A stretch of DNA of 64,000 nt from Erpobdella octoculata (Eukaryota > Annelida > Clitellata > Hirudinida > Erpobdellidae), in assembly GCA_963978895.1 (NCBI GenBank), contig OZ022242.1, positions 20,159,129 through 20,223,128 on the forward strand, given 5' to 3'. A program made the translations under genes and the position numbers. A model generated the notes under the pieces. The model saw only the letters and a program-made list of their open reading frames with translations, was not told the origin of the DNA and searched no databases. The number at the start of each line of letters is the position of its first letter. Position 1 is the first letter of the stretch. Shown here piece by piece: positions 10,800-21,554 of the stretch.

Positions 10800-12845
10800 A
10801 TGTCTGAAGTTGATAAATTAATTAAATTGTTCGCTGAGCAAGAGAGATATCGCTCAGAACAAGAAAGACTTCGCGAAAAAGAACGAGCAGAACACATAAA
10901 ACAAATGGAGAGGTTGATTTTGAGTTTACAACCATCGGCAACAAATATTCCCAGTTTTGAAGCTTTCGACCCTTTGAAAGAATTATGGAAAGATTACTGG
11001 GCAAGGTTTGAAACTTTCACTGGTGCTCATTCGGTTCCTGGTCGAAAAATACCTCAAGTTTTCTTGACTAATCAAACTTCGTCAACATACAAGTTTCTTG
11101 ATACGTTAGCAAGTCAGCAAACACCGCCAAAGAAGGCGAATGACTTAACGATAGAAGAAATCGAAATGTTTATGGGAAATCAATTTAACCCATCAAAGTT
11201 TGTCGTCCGAGAAAGGTACAAATTCTGGACCGGAATGAAACGAGAACCAGGTGAAACCATCAACCAGTTGGCGGCAAGAATTCGTCAAGCAGCGACAACT
11301 TGTGATTTTGCTTCTATCGAGAATCCACAAGACGAAGCAATGAGGACCAGATTCATATGTTCCGTCAACAATGAAGCAGTCCTCCGAGCTCTGTTCCGCA
11401 TGAATGACGATGAGTTATCTTTTGCAAGAGCAATAGAGATAGCATGCGAAACCGAAGATGCAGCTCAAGTTGCAAAAGAAACCGTTTGCGAAAAAGCCCC
11501 ATCACCTGAGAGAACGTCTCAGGTATTCAAAGTAGATCGAAGAAAGCAGAAGAAACATACGGAATATCATCAGCAGCACGCAACTGATAAAACGTCAAAT
11601 GTTCCTAAAGAAAAGTGTCGACGTTGCGGTAAGAACAACCACACTTTTAAAGAATGTCGTTTTGCAAACTACATATGCAATTTCTGTCAAAAGAAAGGAC
11701 ATCTGCAAGCTGTTTGTCTAAAAAAGAAAAGACAAGTTCAGTGTGTATTTGCAAAAGATGAATTCGTGAAAGAACACGTGTTCACCATGAAAGGACGAAA
11801 TCCTTTGTTGCAACAGTTGACTCTCAACAGTCAACCCTTCACTTTTCTCATTGATAGTGGTTCCAGAGACAACTTTTGTTCACGAGCTGCATGGATCAAA
11901 CTGGGGAAACCGAAGTTGCAGCTGAATGATAAAAGATATTGTTCAGCAACGGGAGATGACATCCCAACAATGGGCACATTTGAAACAGAAGTAAAATTGA
12001 AAAACTCAGACATCCAAAGAAGAGTGTGGTTCAATGTCACAAAAACACATGATCTCAACCTACTGGGATTTGAGGCGATACGTGATATGAAGATTGACGT
12101 CACCGCATTGCTGTCAAAGAACTTCAGTTCCGTTCAACTTATAACGGAAACAACAGAAAACCACCTTCAAAATGAATGTCAACTTTTGTGCTCTGAATAC
12201 AGCGAATTGTTCGATCCACAACTGGGATGTCTTAAAGATGTCGAACTAGAAATAAAGTTCAAACCAGATTCGGAACCGATTTTCTGCAAGCCCCGGACAG
12301 TACCGTTTGCTATCCTGGAAGAATTGAACAGTGTCTATGATGCAGGAATTAGAAAAGGTATATGGATTCCAGCTCAGTTCAATCATTATGGAACCCCGGT
12401 AGTTCCAGTCAGAAAACGGATTCAACCGAATCAGAAAAAGGCAGGACTAAGAATCTGTGGAGACTACTCGGTAACGATCAACTCTCAACTTGAAACACAT
12501 CGTTACCCAATGCCACTTCCAGAAGATCTGATGAGAAAATTAGGAGGAAGTTTTTGCTTCAGTAAGATCGATCTCGCAGATGCATACCTCCAGATTAAAC
12601 TGGCACCAGAAAGTCAAAGAAGACTAGCGTTGAGCACGCACAAAGGTGTACTTCTACAAACACGTCTACCTTTTGGCATCACTTCAGCTCCAGGTTATTT
12701 TCAAGAAATAATGGACAAATTAACGTGTGATCTACCAGGAGTAGCGGTGTACTTAGATGACATTCTAGTGAGTGGAACCACAGCTGACGAGCATCTGAGA
12801 AACCTACGGAATCTTCTTCAAAACGTTTACAAGAAAGAGGTTTAA
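10800..12845 (+). pseudogene. Gypsy gag-protease-reverse transcriptase (first part)
   Basis: The 681-residue frame starts 15 bases after the LTR, within or just beyond the primer site. Residues 1-60 are charged and helical; a gag core follows. Two CCHC knuckles begin near residue 272 (C-x2-C-x4-H-x4-C each). The aspartic protease site is LIDSGSRDNF near residue 350, with DSG in place of the usual DTG. Reverse transcriptase follows with KIDLADAYLQI, LPFGITSAPGYFQ and the catalytic YLDDILVSG near residue 651. At about 12820 the frame departs from the expected path and stops; the rest continues one frame over. Gag and pol share one frame here. Confidence 0.92.
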
Positions 12846-15124
12846 AGTGCAATCAAAGGAAATGCGTTTTTGCTCAACCGTCAGTGGAATACTTGGGACA
12901 TCGACTCACCAGAAACGGCATAGAAAAAGGAAAACATGTAGATGCAGTGACGAAGATGCCACCGCCAACAAACGTTTCTTCTCTGCGATCGTTTCTGGGA
13001 TCGGTACAGTTCTACGGAAAGTTCATCAAGAACCTTTCGACTTTAACCGAACCGTTAACTCGTCTCACAAAGAAAAACACACCATGGCAATGGGGCGTCA
13101 AGGAAAATGCAGTGTTCCAACATCTTAAAGATATTCTTACGAATGAAGTTAGTCTAGCTCATTTCGATCCTACGGCTCCCTTAGGAATGTCATGCGATGC
13201 GTCGGAAGTAGGAATTGGAGCAGTGCTGTTCCACAGATATGACGATGGTTCTGAACGTCCTCTTTACAACGTGTCTAAAACATTGACAGACACACAACGA
13301 CGCTACAGCCAGATTCAAAAAGAAGCACTTTCTATCATTTTTGGTCTGCAGAAATTTCATCAATTCTTGTACGGGCGTAGATTCATCCTGGTGACAGATC
13401 ATAAACCACTCCTCGCATTGTTTGGTCCGTCAAAAAGAACTCCGGTCCTGGCAGCAAATCGTCTAGCAAGATGGGCCCTGACATTGAGCCAGTAGAACTA
13501 CTCAATTGAATATCGAAAAACCGGAGAACACGGAAATGCAGACGCTCTCAGTCGCCTACCAGCGTGCGAAGACGAAGAATTTGACTCGACAGAAGAAGAT
13601 GCAGATGTTTCAACAGTTTGCGTTATTAACACAATCAGCCAACAAATGTCCGATTCCAGACTGTTATCAAAAGAGTCAAGTAAAGATCCTGTTATCTCTA
13701 CAGTGATACGAATTGTGAGAGACGGCTGGCCTCACAGAATCATGCAACCGGAATTAAAACTGTATGAGAAACTTTCTGATTCTCTTTCAACAGAAAGTGG
13801 TTGTCTACTCTTTGGAGCAAGAATCGTGATACCAAAGAAATTACGCGGCAAGATTTTAGAATTATTACATACAGGACATTTCAGAATGCAAAGAATGAAG
13901 CGTTTAGCAAGAACTATAGTTTATTGGCCTCGGATTGACAACGATATTGAAAATTTAAGTCGTTCATGTAGTTCTTGTGCTGAACAGCAAAACAAGCCAC
14001 CAAAGATGATGAATCACCCGTGGATGATTCCTGAAAAGCCTTGGGACAGAGTGCATCTAGATCACGCCATAAATTTTTTTGGAACCAATTGGCTGGTTAT
14101 AGTAGATGCCTATTCGAAATACCCGTGTATACATCCGACAAGTTCCATAACAGCAAAAACAACAACTCAGTTTTTGGATGAAGATTTCGCACATTTTGGT
14201 TTCCCACACACTTTGGTGACTGATAATGCTCCAACCTTTACTTCTGAAGAATTTCAGAATTGGTGCAAAGAAAGAGGCATCATTCATCTTTCTGGAGCTC
14301 CTTATCATCCTGCAACCAACGGGGCAGCTGAGCGATTGATACAAACTTTTAAAAAATCACTCACGAAGTCTGCACATCCTCTCCGAAGAGCTTTGCAAGA
14401 TTTTCTTTTGCAATATCGGAGAACGCCCTTGGAATCTGGATTTTCCCCAAGTGAACTCTTGAATGGACGACAAATCAGAAGCAAATTAGATTCTCTTTTG
14501 CCATGTCCTCCTTGCCTTGTTCGAGAGATGCAGGATAAACGAAATCAAAGAACAAACAAAGAATCTTTCCAAATACAACACAAGTACAAAATTGGAGATT
14601 TTTGTTACGCTCTACACTGTGGTCCCAGACAGGGTAAACAACCAAGATGGATTCCTGCAATCGTCAACAAAATATTGGGAGCACGAAACATCCAAGTACG
14701 ATTGTGCTCAAATGGGTCGATTTGGAAACGCCATGTGGAACAACTCCGCCCACGTTATGTTACACGTTACTCCACATCATCGAGTCTTGGAGACGACGCA
14801 TTTGACACCACGTCAACGAGGAGTCCAGCGACAACGTCAACGAAGAGTCCAGCGACCACATCAACGAAGAGTCCAGCGACCACGTCAACGAGGAGTCCAG
14901 CGACCACGTCAACGAAGAGTCCAATCATGACGAAAAGTCCGGCAACCGTGTCAACAGGAAATCAAGCGACCAGTTTGCCAATGAGTTCTCCATCCAGTGC
15001 GACAGCCGTACCAGGAGAAATTCTACCGACGGATCTGACAAGATCAGCAACGCAAGCGAATACTTCAGTTGAAACCGGACCACGACGTTCGGAGCGCCTG
15101 CGGTTGAAGAATTTAAGATTTTGA
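12824..15124 (+). pseudogene. Gypsy RNase H and integrase (second part, one internal stop)
   Basis: Reads open from the thumb of reverse transcriptase, EYLGHRLTRNGI, through RNase H (MSCDASEVGIGAVLF, VTDHKPLLALF) to a TAG at 13493, then resumes in the same frame with NADALSRLP. Integrase has its HHCC finger (HTGHFRMQRMKR ... CSSCAEQ), a core with VDAYSKYP, TDNAPTF and GAAERL, and a C-terminal segment ending in nine-residue Ser/Thr/Pro repeats (STKSPATT type, about 14810-14940). A single base change could have created the stop, so the copy looks recently inactivated. Confidence 0.92.
14810..14945 (+). repeat. 27-bp coding minisatellite at the integrase C-terminus
   Basis: About five units built on ACGTCAACGAAGAGTCCAGC encode nearly the same nine residues. 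The period keeps the frame, so length change here would not break pol. Confidence 0.85.
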
Positions 15125-15206
15125 CACGATTTTTTTTTTCTTTCGTTAGAAGACATTTTTACATTTAGTTTTCGCTTTTGAAAAGACTCAAAAGCTTGTG
15201 GGAAGG

Positions 15207-15377
15207 TGTTGTGACGAGACACTCCAGGTGTAGTCAGGTGCGCCTTCCTAGCTAGCTACCGAGTTGTTGCGAGAAAGTTCTGTTTAGTGTTTTGCGAGTT
15301 GCGCGGTATTAATATTACATGTTTCTTGTTATTTATATTGTGTTTAGAAAGAATAAAGTTTTCTGAAAGACACAACA
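15207..15377 (+). repeat. 3' LTR of the Gypsy element
   Basis: 171 bp; matches the 5' LTR apart from an extra AC near the end. The purine-rich GCTTGTGGGAAGG just upstream may serve as the polypurine tract. Confidence 0.95.
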
Positions 15378-15993
15378 GTATGTATATATATATATATATA
15401 GCGGGGTTACCCGGCGTTGCCCGGGGTTTTTTAGAGGTTTTTCTAATGTTTGTCTCTCTCGCTCCCGTTTCCTTCTCCACTTTCCCGTTTTCGTCGCGTT
15501 CCCGGTCGCTTTTCCGCTCTCGGTCGTTTTCCAGCTCCCGTTCGCTTTCCCGCTCAGAAGTTTTGTTATCGATTTTCTCTCTTGCTCGCGTTTCCTTCCA
15601 AGCTTGCTCTCCCGATTCCAGTCGCTTTCCGCGTTCCCGGTCGCTTTCCCGTTCCCGGTCGCTTTCCCGTTCCCGGTCGCTTTCCCGTTCACGGTCGCTT
15701 TCCCGTTCCCGGTCGCTTTCCCGTTCCCGGTCGCTTTCCCGTTCCCGGTCGCTTTCCCGTTCCCGGTCGCTTTCCCGTTCCCGGTCGCTTTCCCGTTCCC
15801 GGTCGCTTTCCCGTTCCCGGTCGCTTTCCCGTTCCCGGTCGCTTTCCCGTTCCCGCTCACGCTTGCTCTCCCGTTCCCGGTCATGCTTGCTCTCCCATTC
15901 CCGGTCACGGTTGCTCTCCCGTTCACGCTCATTTTTTCTTTTCCATTCTTTCATAACTTCTGTTAGCCTATAAAACGTAAAATAGATTTGCTA

Positions 15994-16022
<29 letters not shown>
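15378..16022 (-). mobile_element. Helitron-like element, minus copy with 18-bp minisatellite core
   Basis: On the minus strand the 3' end is a GC hairpin (CCCCGGGCAACGCCGGGTAA) followed by CCCCGC next to a TA array; the final CTAG is eroded. Upstream is the family tail AAACATTAGAAAAACCTCTA. The core is an array of an 18-bp unit (15610-15862). Frames of Arg-Ser or Arg-Glu type across it are artefacts of the repeat. The 5' end at about 16000 is not clearly of the TC type. Confidence 0.65.
15610..15862. repeat. 18-bp minisatellite GGTCGCTTTCCCGTTCCC
   Basis: About 13 consecutive units, most identical, flanked by diverged versions. The reverse complement (GGGAACGGGAAAGCGACC) is the same word family that fills the Helitron-like copies at 16060-16250, 54190-54320 and 63650-63775. 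Confidence 0.95.
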
Positions 16023-16024
<2 letters not shown>

Positions 16025-16320
16025 GTGAATGTTTGTGGGTTAGTTTGTCTATTATAGAAACGGGAAAGCGACCTGGAACGGACAGCGAGCGGGAACGGAA
16101 AAGCAAGCGTGAGCGGGAATGGGAGAGCAAACGTGAGCGGGAAAGCGACCGGGAGTGGTAAAGCGACCGGGAGCGGGAAAGCGACCGGCAGCGGGAAAAC
16201 GACCGAAAACGGGAAAGCGAACGGGAGTGGGAAAGCAGGTGGGAAAGGAAACGGGAGAGAAAGAGACAAACATTAGAAAAACCTCTAAAAAACCCGGGCA
16301 ACGCCGGGTATCTCCGCTAG
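16023..16320 (+). mobile_element. Helitron-like element, plus copy ending in CTAG
   Basis: Runs from GTGAATGTTTGTGGGTTAG through GAGCGGGAAAGCGACC-type repeats to AACATTAGAAAAACCTCTAA and the hairpin CCCGGGCAACGCCGGG, ending CTAG followed by T. This is an inverted neighbour of the copy to its left; together they make a large imperfect inverted repeat. Confidence 0.7.
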
Positions 16321-16575
16321 TACATACATAAACACACACACAGACACACATACATGCACATACACATACATACATACACACATACATACGCACATACATA
16401 TATATATAGTTCCCGCTCGCTCACCCGCTCCGCTCCGCTCATTTTGTGACGGATTTCAAATTTTTTTTTTTATATTTGACTCCCCTTGACTCTCAAGGTT
16501 GTGTGAAAATTTCATTACGATCGGATGAATGGTGTAGCAATGCATAAAGGACATTAACATATATACATATATACA
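16321..16575 (-). mobile_element. CATA/CACA repeats and a minus-strand Helitron-like 5' half
   Basis: 16321-16400 is a mixed CA/CATA repeat. 16409-16553 is the reverse complement of the conserved 5' block (contains TTACGATCGGATGAATGGTG and GCTCACCCGCTCCGCTCCGC). The 3' half of this copy is missing. Confidence 0.65.
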
Positions 16576-17639
16576 TCTATATATATAAAAGGCAACGTAT
16601 GTTCATTAATAACGCCAAAACCAATGAAGGGATTTGCACGAAATTTTACATAATAAACATTTACCACCTAACAAATAATCTCATTTATTTAAAAAAATTG
16701 TTTTGAATGTTTTTAGAAAATTAATTTTTAGAAATATTTTATCTATGCAATTTTAGAAAATTAATTTTTAGAAATATTTTATCTATGCAATTATATCGCG
16801 GCTTAACGAGCTTAGGGTTGCTTTCGACTTCTGTTCCGTCGTTGTTGGTTGTCGCGATTTCTCAAAATCAAAAGTGAGTATTATTTTACTTATATCAATT
16901 ATATCAATATATCAAAAGTAATATATAATATACTATATACTATACTATTATTTTTTTAATTACTGTATATCGTTCAAATGTTTTTGAATGTTTTAGAAAA
17001 TTAATTTTTTTAAATATTTTCGCTATTGTATCAGAGCTATGTTTTGTTTACATTCGCTGTTTATCGTCTCGGTTTCTCGAAATCAAAGTAATTTAAAAAC
17101 TTAGGCTACTATTCTTATATTATTTACTTAGGCTACTATTTTTATATTATTTAATTGTTAATTATTGTTGTGTATATATTAAATTGTAAATTGTTTCGGT
17201 CGTTGTGTGTCAGGCTATCATTATCGCTCTACCAGTCTAACCACTCTAACCAATCTAACCACTCTAACCTCTAACAGATATTATTTTGTGCTACTTTTAG
17301 TCTAACAGATATTATTTTGTGCTTACAGACAAGAAAATTGAAAAATTTATTGTGAGTGAGTATATCAATATAACTATTAATGTATTTTAAGTATAATAGT
17401 ATAACTATTAATGCACCTTATGGAAAAACAAAAAACATTGTGTATCAGAAAGCTTTGCAATAAAATGACTGTATGTGTTTGTTGTATTTCTTTTAATTAA
17501 AAATCAAAAGTATCTGCATAAATGTTTCAATAGATGCAAATATGCCCGGGCAAACGAGCGGTTAAGGAAACGGGAGCCAGAGAGAAAAACGATAAAAAAA
17601 CCTTTAAAATCCCCGGGCAACGCCGGGTAACCCAGCTAG
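16576..17639 (+). mobile_element. Complete non-autonomous Helitron, 1064 bp
   Basis: Starts TCTATATATATAAAAGGCAA after an A and ends with the hairpin CCCCGGGCAACGCCGGG and AACCCAGCTAG before a T, matching the A|TC...CTRR|T rule of Helitrons. No Rep/helicase frame is present. Inside is a tandem pair of TTTTAGAAAATTAATTTTTA and other short duplications near 17100-17330. Its 3' end matches the GAGCGGG family but its 5' end differs, so end exchange or capture is likely. Confidence 0.8.
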
Positions 17640-17770
17640 TATATACATATATACATATATACATATATACATATATACATATATACATATATTCATATAT
17701 ACATATATACATATATACATATATACATATATACAAACATTCATTTTTATATATATAGATATATATATAT

Positions 17771-17820
<50 letters not shown>

Positions 17821-17962
17821 TATTCATGCATTGCTACACCATTCATCCGATCGTAATGAAATTTTCACACAACCTTGAGAGTCAAGGGGAATCAAATATA
17901 GAGAACAAAATTTGAAATCCGACACAAAATGAGCGGAGCGGAGCGGGTGAGCGAGCGGGAAC

Positions 17963-18016
<54 letters not shown>

Positions 18017-18022
18017 CATACT
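17640..18022. mobile_element. Helitron 5' fragments in opposite orientations with TA/TATACA repeats
   Basis: 17641-17735 is a (TATACA)-type array that reads into ACAAACATTCATTTTTATAT and TATAGA at about 17757, a minus-strand TC-type left end. 17822-17965 is the conserved + strand 5' block (CACCATTCATCCGATCGTAA to GAGCGGGTGAGCGAGCGG). 17966-18015 is TA repeat. Confidence 0.6.
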
Positions 18023-20119
18023 AGCAGTGCCCATAGCGGCTTCGCTCGCATGAAATTAGAGAGTTTGAACCGTGCATCCATAGTAGAGATCATTTTTTTA
18101 AGTCTCGGCTCGGCCCGTCGACAAATTAGCCCAGCCCGTTTTAAAAACCCGAACTCCTGGCCCGGCACAGCCCGTCTGAATTAGGCCCGGCCCCTTTTTA
18201 CAGGCCTAGAAGTTCTATATACTTGATGAAAAACTTCGGCCCGTCCCACCTTGACTTCAGGTTTAGCCCGGCCCAAATAAAACCCTAAAATCACTAAAAC
18301 ATCTATATACTTGGTGAAAAATCTCGGCCCGTCCCACCTTGATTTAAGGTTTGGCCTGGCCCGTGTGAAGACTCTAAAATAAAGGCTTGACCCGGCCGGT
18401 GATAAACTGGACTTAGCTACTTTTAACCGGCACAAAACTTCAAAATACTAATTTTTACATTTGTAGCACTTACAGTTTTTGAGTAACAGTTATTTTGAAA
18501 TCAAATAACCTTTATTTCCACCCCACATTTGAGGTCCTGGAAACCAAATTTTTAAAAAATGTTGAAACACTTATATCATTATTTTTTGAGTATATACTAA
18601 ATACTAATTTTGACATCTGTAGCATTCACAGTTTTTGAGTAGCAGTTACTTTAAAAACCAAAGAAACCTTTTTTCCACACCACATTTGAGGTCCTGAAAA
18701 CCAAAATTTCAAACAAGTACATTAAAAACGAATTTTTAAAACCCAATGCTTTTATATGTAATTAAAACACAAATTTTGCAATCAATTTTTTGCAAACACA
18801 TATACATAAATTCCTAGATAAAAAAATATAATAAACACACACACGTACACATATACATACAAATATATAAATTAATTAAAATTAACTAAATTAATTGACT
18901 TATTGTAAAACTAATAATTGAATATTGCATTGTTTTCTATTTTGAGCATGTATGCAAAATTTGAAAAAAATCTATCATCGGGAAGTGACTCAAAAATTGA
19001 TTGCAAGATTTGAAACAGACAGAGAAACAGACAGACAGAGAAACAGAGACGACGAGTTAATAAAAGCATTGGTAAAAATGGTGAAACACGTATATCATTA
19101 TTTTTAGAGTAGAAACTAAATACTAATTTTTACTTTTGTAGCATTCACAGTTTTTGAGTAGCAGCAACTTTAAAAACCAAGTAATCCTATTGTCCACCCC
19201 ACATTTAAGGTCTTATAACCAAATTTGTAAAAAAATGGTGAAACACGTATATCTTTATTTTTAGAATAGAAACTAAATAATAATTTTTACATCTGTGGTA
19301 TTTACAGTTTTTGAGTAGCAGTTACTTTAAAAAACAAATAACCCTATTTTCCACCCCACATTTGAAGTCCTGGAAACCAAATTTTCAAAAAATGCTAAAA
19401 CACGTATTTCATTATTTTTGAAGTAGAAACTAAATACTAATTTTTACTCCTGTAGCATTCACAGTTTTTGAGTAGCAGCTACTTTAAAAACCAAATAACC
19501 CAATTTTCCAACCCACATTTGAGGTCCGGGAAACCAAATTTGTGAAAAATGGTGAAACACGTATATCTTTATTTTTAGAAAAGAAACTAAATAATAATTT
19601 TTACATCTGTGGTATTTACTGTTTTTGAGTAGCAGTTACTATAAAAGACAAATAGCCCTATTTTCCACCCAACATTTGAAGTCCTGGAAACCAAATTTTC
19701 AAAAAATGCTAAAACACGTATTTCATTATTTTTGGAGTAGAAACTAAATACTAATTTTTAATCCCGTAGCATTAACAGTTTTTGAGTAGAAGCTACTTTA
19801 AAAACCAAATAACCCAATTTTCCAACCCACATTTGAGGTCCGGGAAACCGAATTTTCAAAAAATGGTGAAACATGTATCTTTTTATTTTTCAAAAAGAAT
19901 CTATATACCAAATTTCAGAAAAAATTTAAAAAAAAATATGTTTAGAAAAGTTTGTTTTTCAGTTTTTTTCCCTCAGGAGCAAAATTTTCAAAAATTATTT
20001 CTTAGCGGATGTTTACGCTATAAAAATAATATAAGTTCCAAATTTCACGTTCCTAGGATGAGGCGTTTGAGCTCGGCGTTGATTATCAGTCAGTCATCTG
20101 TCAGTCAATCAGGACATGT

Positions 20120-20148
<29 letters not shown>
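18023..20148 (-). mobile_element. Second Helitron-like family, minus strand, carrying a satellite array
   Basis: Minus-strand 3' end is GCGAGCGAAGCCGCTATGGG then CACTGCTAG, a common Helitron terminus in invertebrates. The other end reads TATATAAAAGAACATGTCCT followed by GATTGACTGACAGATGACTG on the minus strand. 18100-18430 holds CGGCCCG-rich repeats related to 8655-8760. Most of the rest is the 156-bp satellite. No helicase frame. That the two ends belong to one insertion is inference. Confidence 0.55.
18440..19900. repeat. 156-158 bp tandem repeat, about 8 units, partly dimeric
   Basis: Landmark CAGTTTTTGAGTAGCAG recurs near 18630, 19148, 19305, 19462, 19620 and 19777. Units near 19295 and 19610 share TCTGTGGTATTTAC, while those near 19453 and 19767 share GTAGCATT, so the later part alternates A-B-A-B with a period of about 314. 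A 300-bp interruption (about 18730-19080) contains GACAGACAGAGAAACAG repeats. Confidence 0.9.
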
Positions 20149-20150
<2 letters not shown>

Positions 20151-20691
20151 CCCTTAAAAGACATTGCCACATTCCGTTACTTATCGCTTATACAAATATA
20201 TATTAAAGATGTATATTTGTAGCAAATTTATTGAGAAGAGCCTGTTAAGATTTTCATAATAATAGTTACACAATAATCTCCACTTCTTTTAATCAAAAAC
20301 AGTAAATTACGACAGTTGTTTTAAGTTGAGCCTGTTTACTGACATTACTTAATTTAGAAATTTTAAAAAGTATAATAATTAATCAACTATAACTTGCTTA
20401 AACACAAGGTTATAATCATAGATATCTATGGTTATAATATTATCATAGCAAATCAGGACCAGAATAGGCATTCGCATCATAAAATCAATTTACAAAGTAA
20501 TATGTATACCAAATTAAAACAACCCAGGTGGCGTAATATCAAATAATTACTAATAATAAATTAACTAAATATTCGATAGAGCCCTGCGAAAGTCACGCTT
20601 ACTTAGAACTAAAGTTCAAAGAAAATGATTAAGAAAAATGTCTTTATATAGGGCTCATCATTACCAATAAAATGATGTAACCAAAGTCGTT
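20149..20691. other. AT-rich spacer, nothing recognised
   Basis: No gene or repeat seen apart from short AT tracts; possibly the eroded body of the hAT element whose end follows. Confidence 0.5.
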
Positions 20692-20883
20692 TCATGTGAA
20701 CGAGTCTTCTCAAAACTAAAGTTTGTTAAGAATCGGTTGCGCTCCTCACTTGGTCAACAGCTGCTGGAAGCAATGCTGGTCTGCAGCACTGAAACTGATT
20801 TGCTTCGGTCTATACCCAATGACAGAATCTATGAAAAACTTGCTGAGCAATCTACAGAAATGAAGAGATTTTTAATGTTCTAG
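20692..20883 (+). pseudogene. hAT transposase C-terminal fragment
   Basis: Sixty-three codons and a stop read SCERVFSKLKFVKNRLRSSL, then LLEAMLVC and an Arg-Phe-Leu-Met-Phe end. This is the hAT dimerisation domain with its CER-x-FSKLK signature intact. Nothing upstream gives the rest of a transposase. It is distinct from the more degenerate hAT relic at 6978-7313. Confidence 0.85.
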
Positions 20884-21554
20884 TTCGGAGTTCGGACAAT
20901 AGACTTCAATCATATTCTAACGATCGATCGGATCATCGTTCAATCGTTGTTGAAACGGTGATGTGACACAAATGTGTACATATGTTCATCATTCGTGAAT
21001 TTCGTGTGAATCTGTTGTGAAATGTGAACTGATGAAGTGATGATTTACAATGTTGGAGTCTGTGCAGTTGGATGACAACAATGGAGGTATACTTTATTTT
21101 CTCCGTTTTTGAACTCAGTCTCAGTTACGTGAGTTCCAATAAATTAGAAGAACAAAACTCTTGTCTTGCATATACATGTAGGCCTAACTTAAGATGGCCC
21201 TAGCCAAAAAACTAAGGGGGGTCCTTTGGTTGTATAAATGGCACGGCCCTTAAAACTACCCCCAGTCCGACTGACTCAGTAGCCTTTTTTTGTTTGAGTT
21301 TCAACATAATAATAACTTAAATTAATTTTGTTCTATTTCAATAATAGCAATAAATATTTTGACACTCTATGATTTAAGTTTACAATTTAAGTCAGCTTTG
21401 TTTGATACCGAATACCTACGCAGGAACTTTTGTTTACGTTGCATTCTTCCGGGTAGATTTTACCTTTAGCAAGTTTAGCACCGGGATTGCAGTAGTTATA
21501 ATAAAGATATTAAGCGTTGATATACCTGTATAATTAATATTTTTACTAACAACA
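20884..21554. other. Upstream region of the golgin gene
   Basis: Contains GATCGATCGGATCATCG near 20920 and AATAAA near 21136, probably the tail of the preceding hAT relic. 21430-21554 is likely promoter and 5' UTR; no TATA box at a convincing distance was seen. The ATG at 21555 sits in ACAATGT, an acceptable start context. Confidence 0.4.

Larger units (their letters stand above)
10616..15377 (+). mobile_element. Ty3/Gypsy LTR retrotransposon, nearly complete
   Basis: Two LTRs (10616-10784 and 15207-15377) starting TGTTGTGACGAGACAC and ending ACA enclose gag, protease, reverse transcriptase, RNase H and integrase in that order, the Ty3/Gypsy order. The LTRs differ visibly by a two-base AC insertion near the 3' edge. 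Both flanks read GTATG, a 5-bp target duplication within a TATG repeat. ATTGGCGCAGTCGAC directly after the 5' LTR is the probable primer-binding site. One frameshift (about 12820) and one in-frame stop (13493) interrupt pol; no envelope-like frame is present. Confidence 0.95.

Noticed and set aside
15256..15973. Arg/Ser- and Arg/Glu-rich frames resembling splicing-factor RS domains
   Set aside because: The 18-bp minisatellite keeps all frames open; the residues track the DNA repeat and no RNA-binding domain is present.
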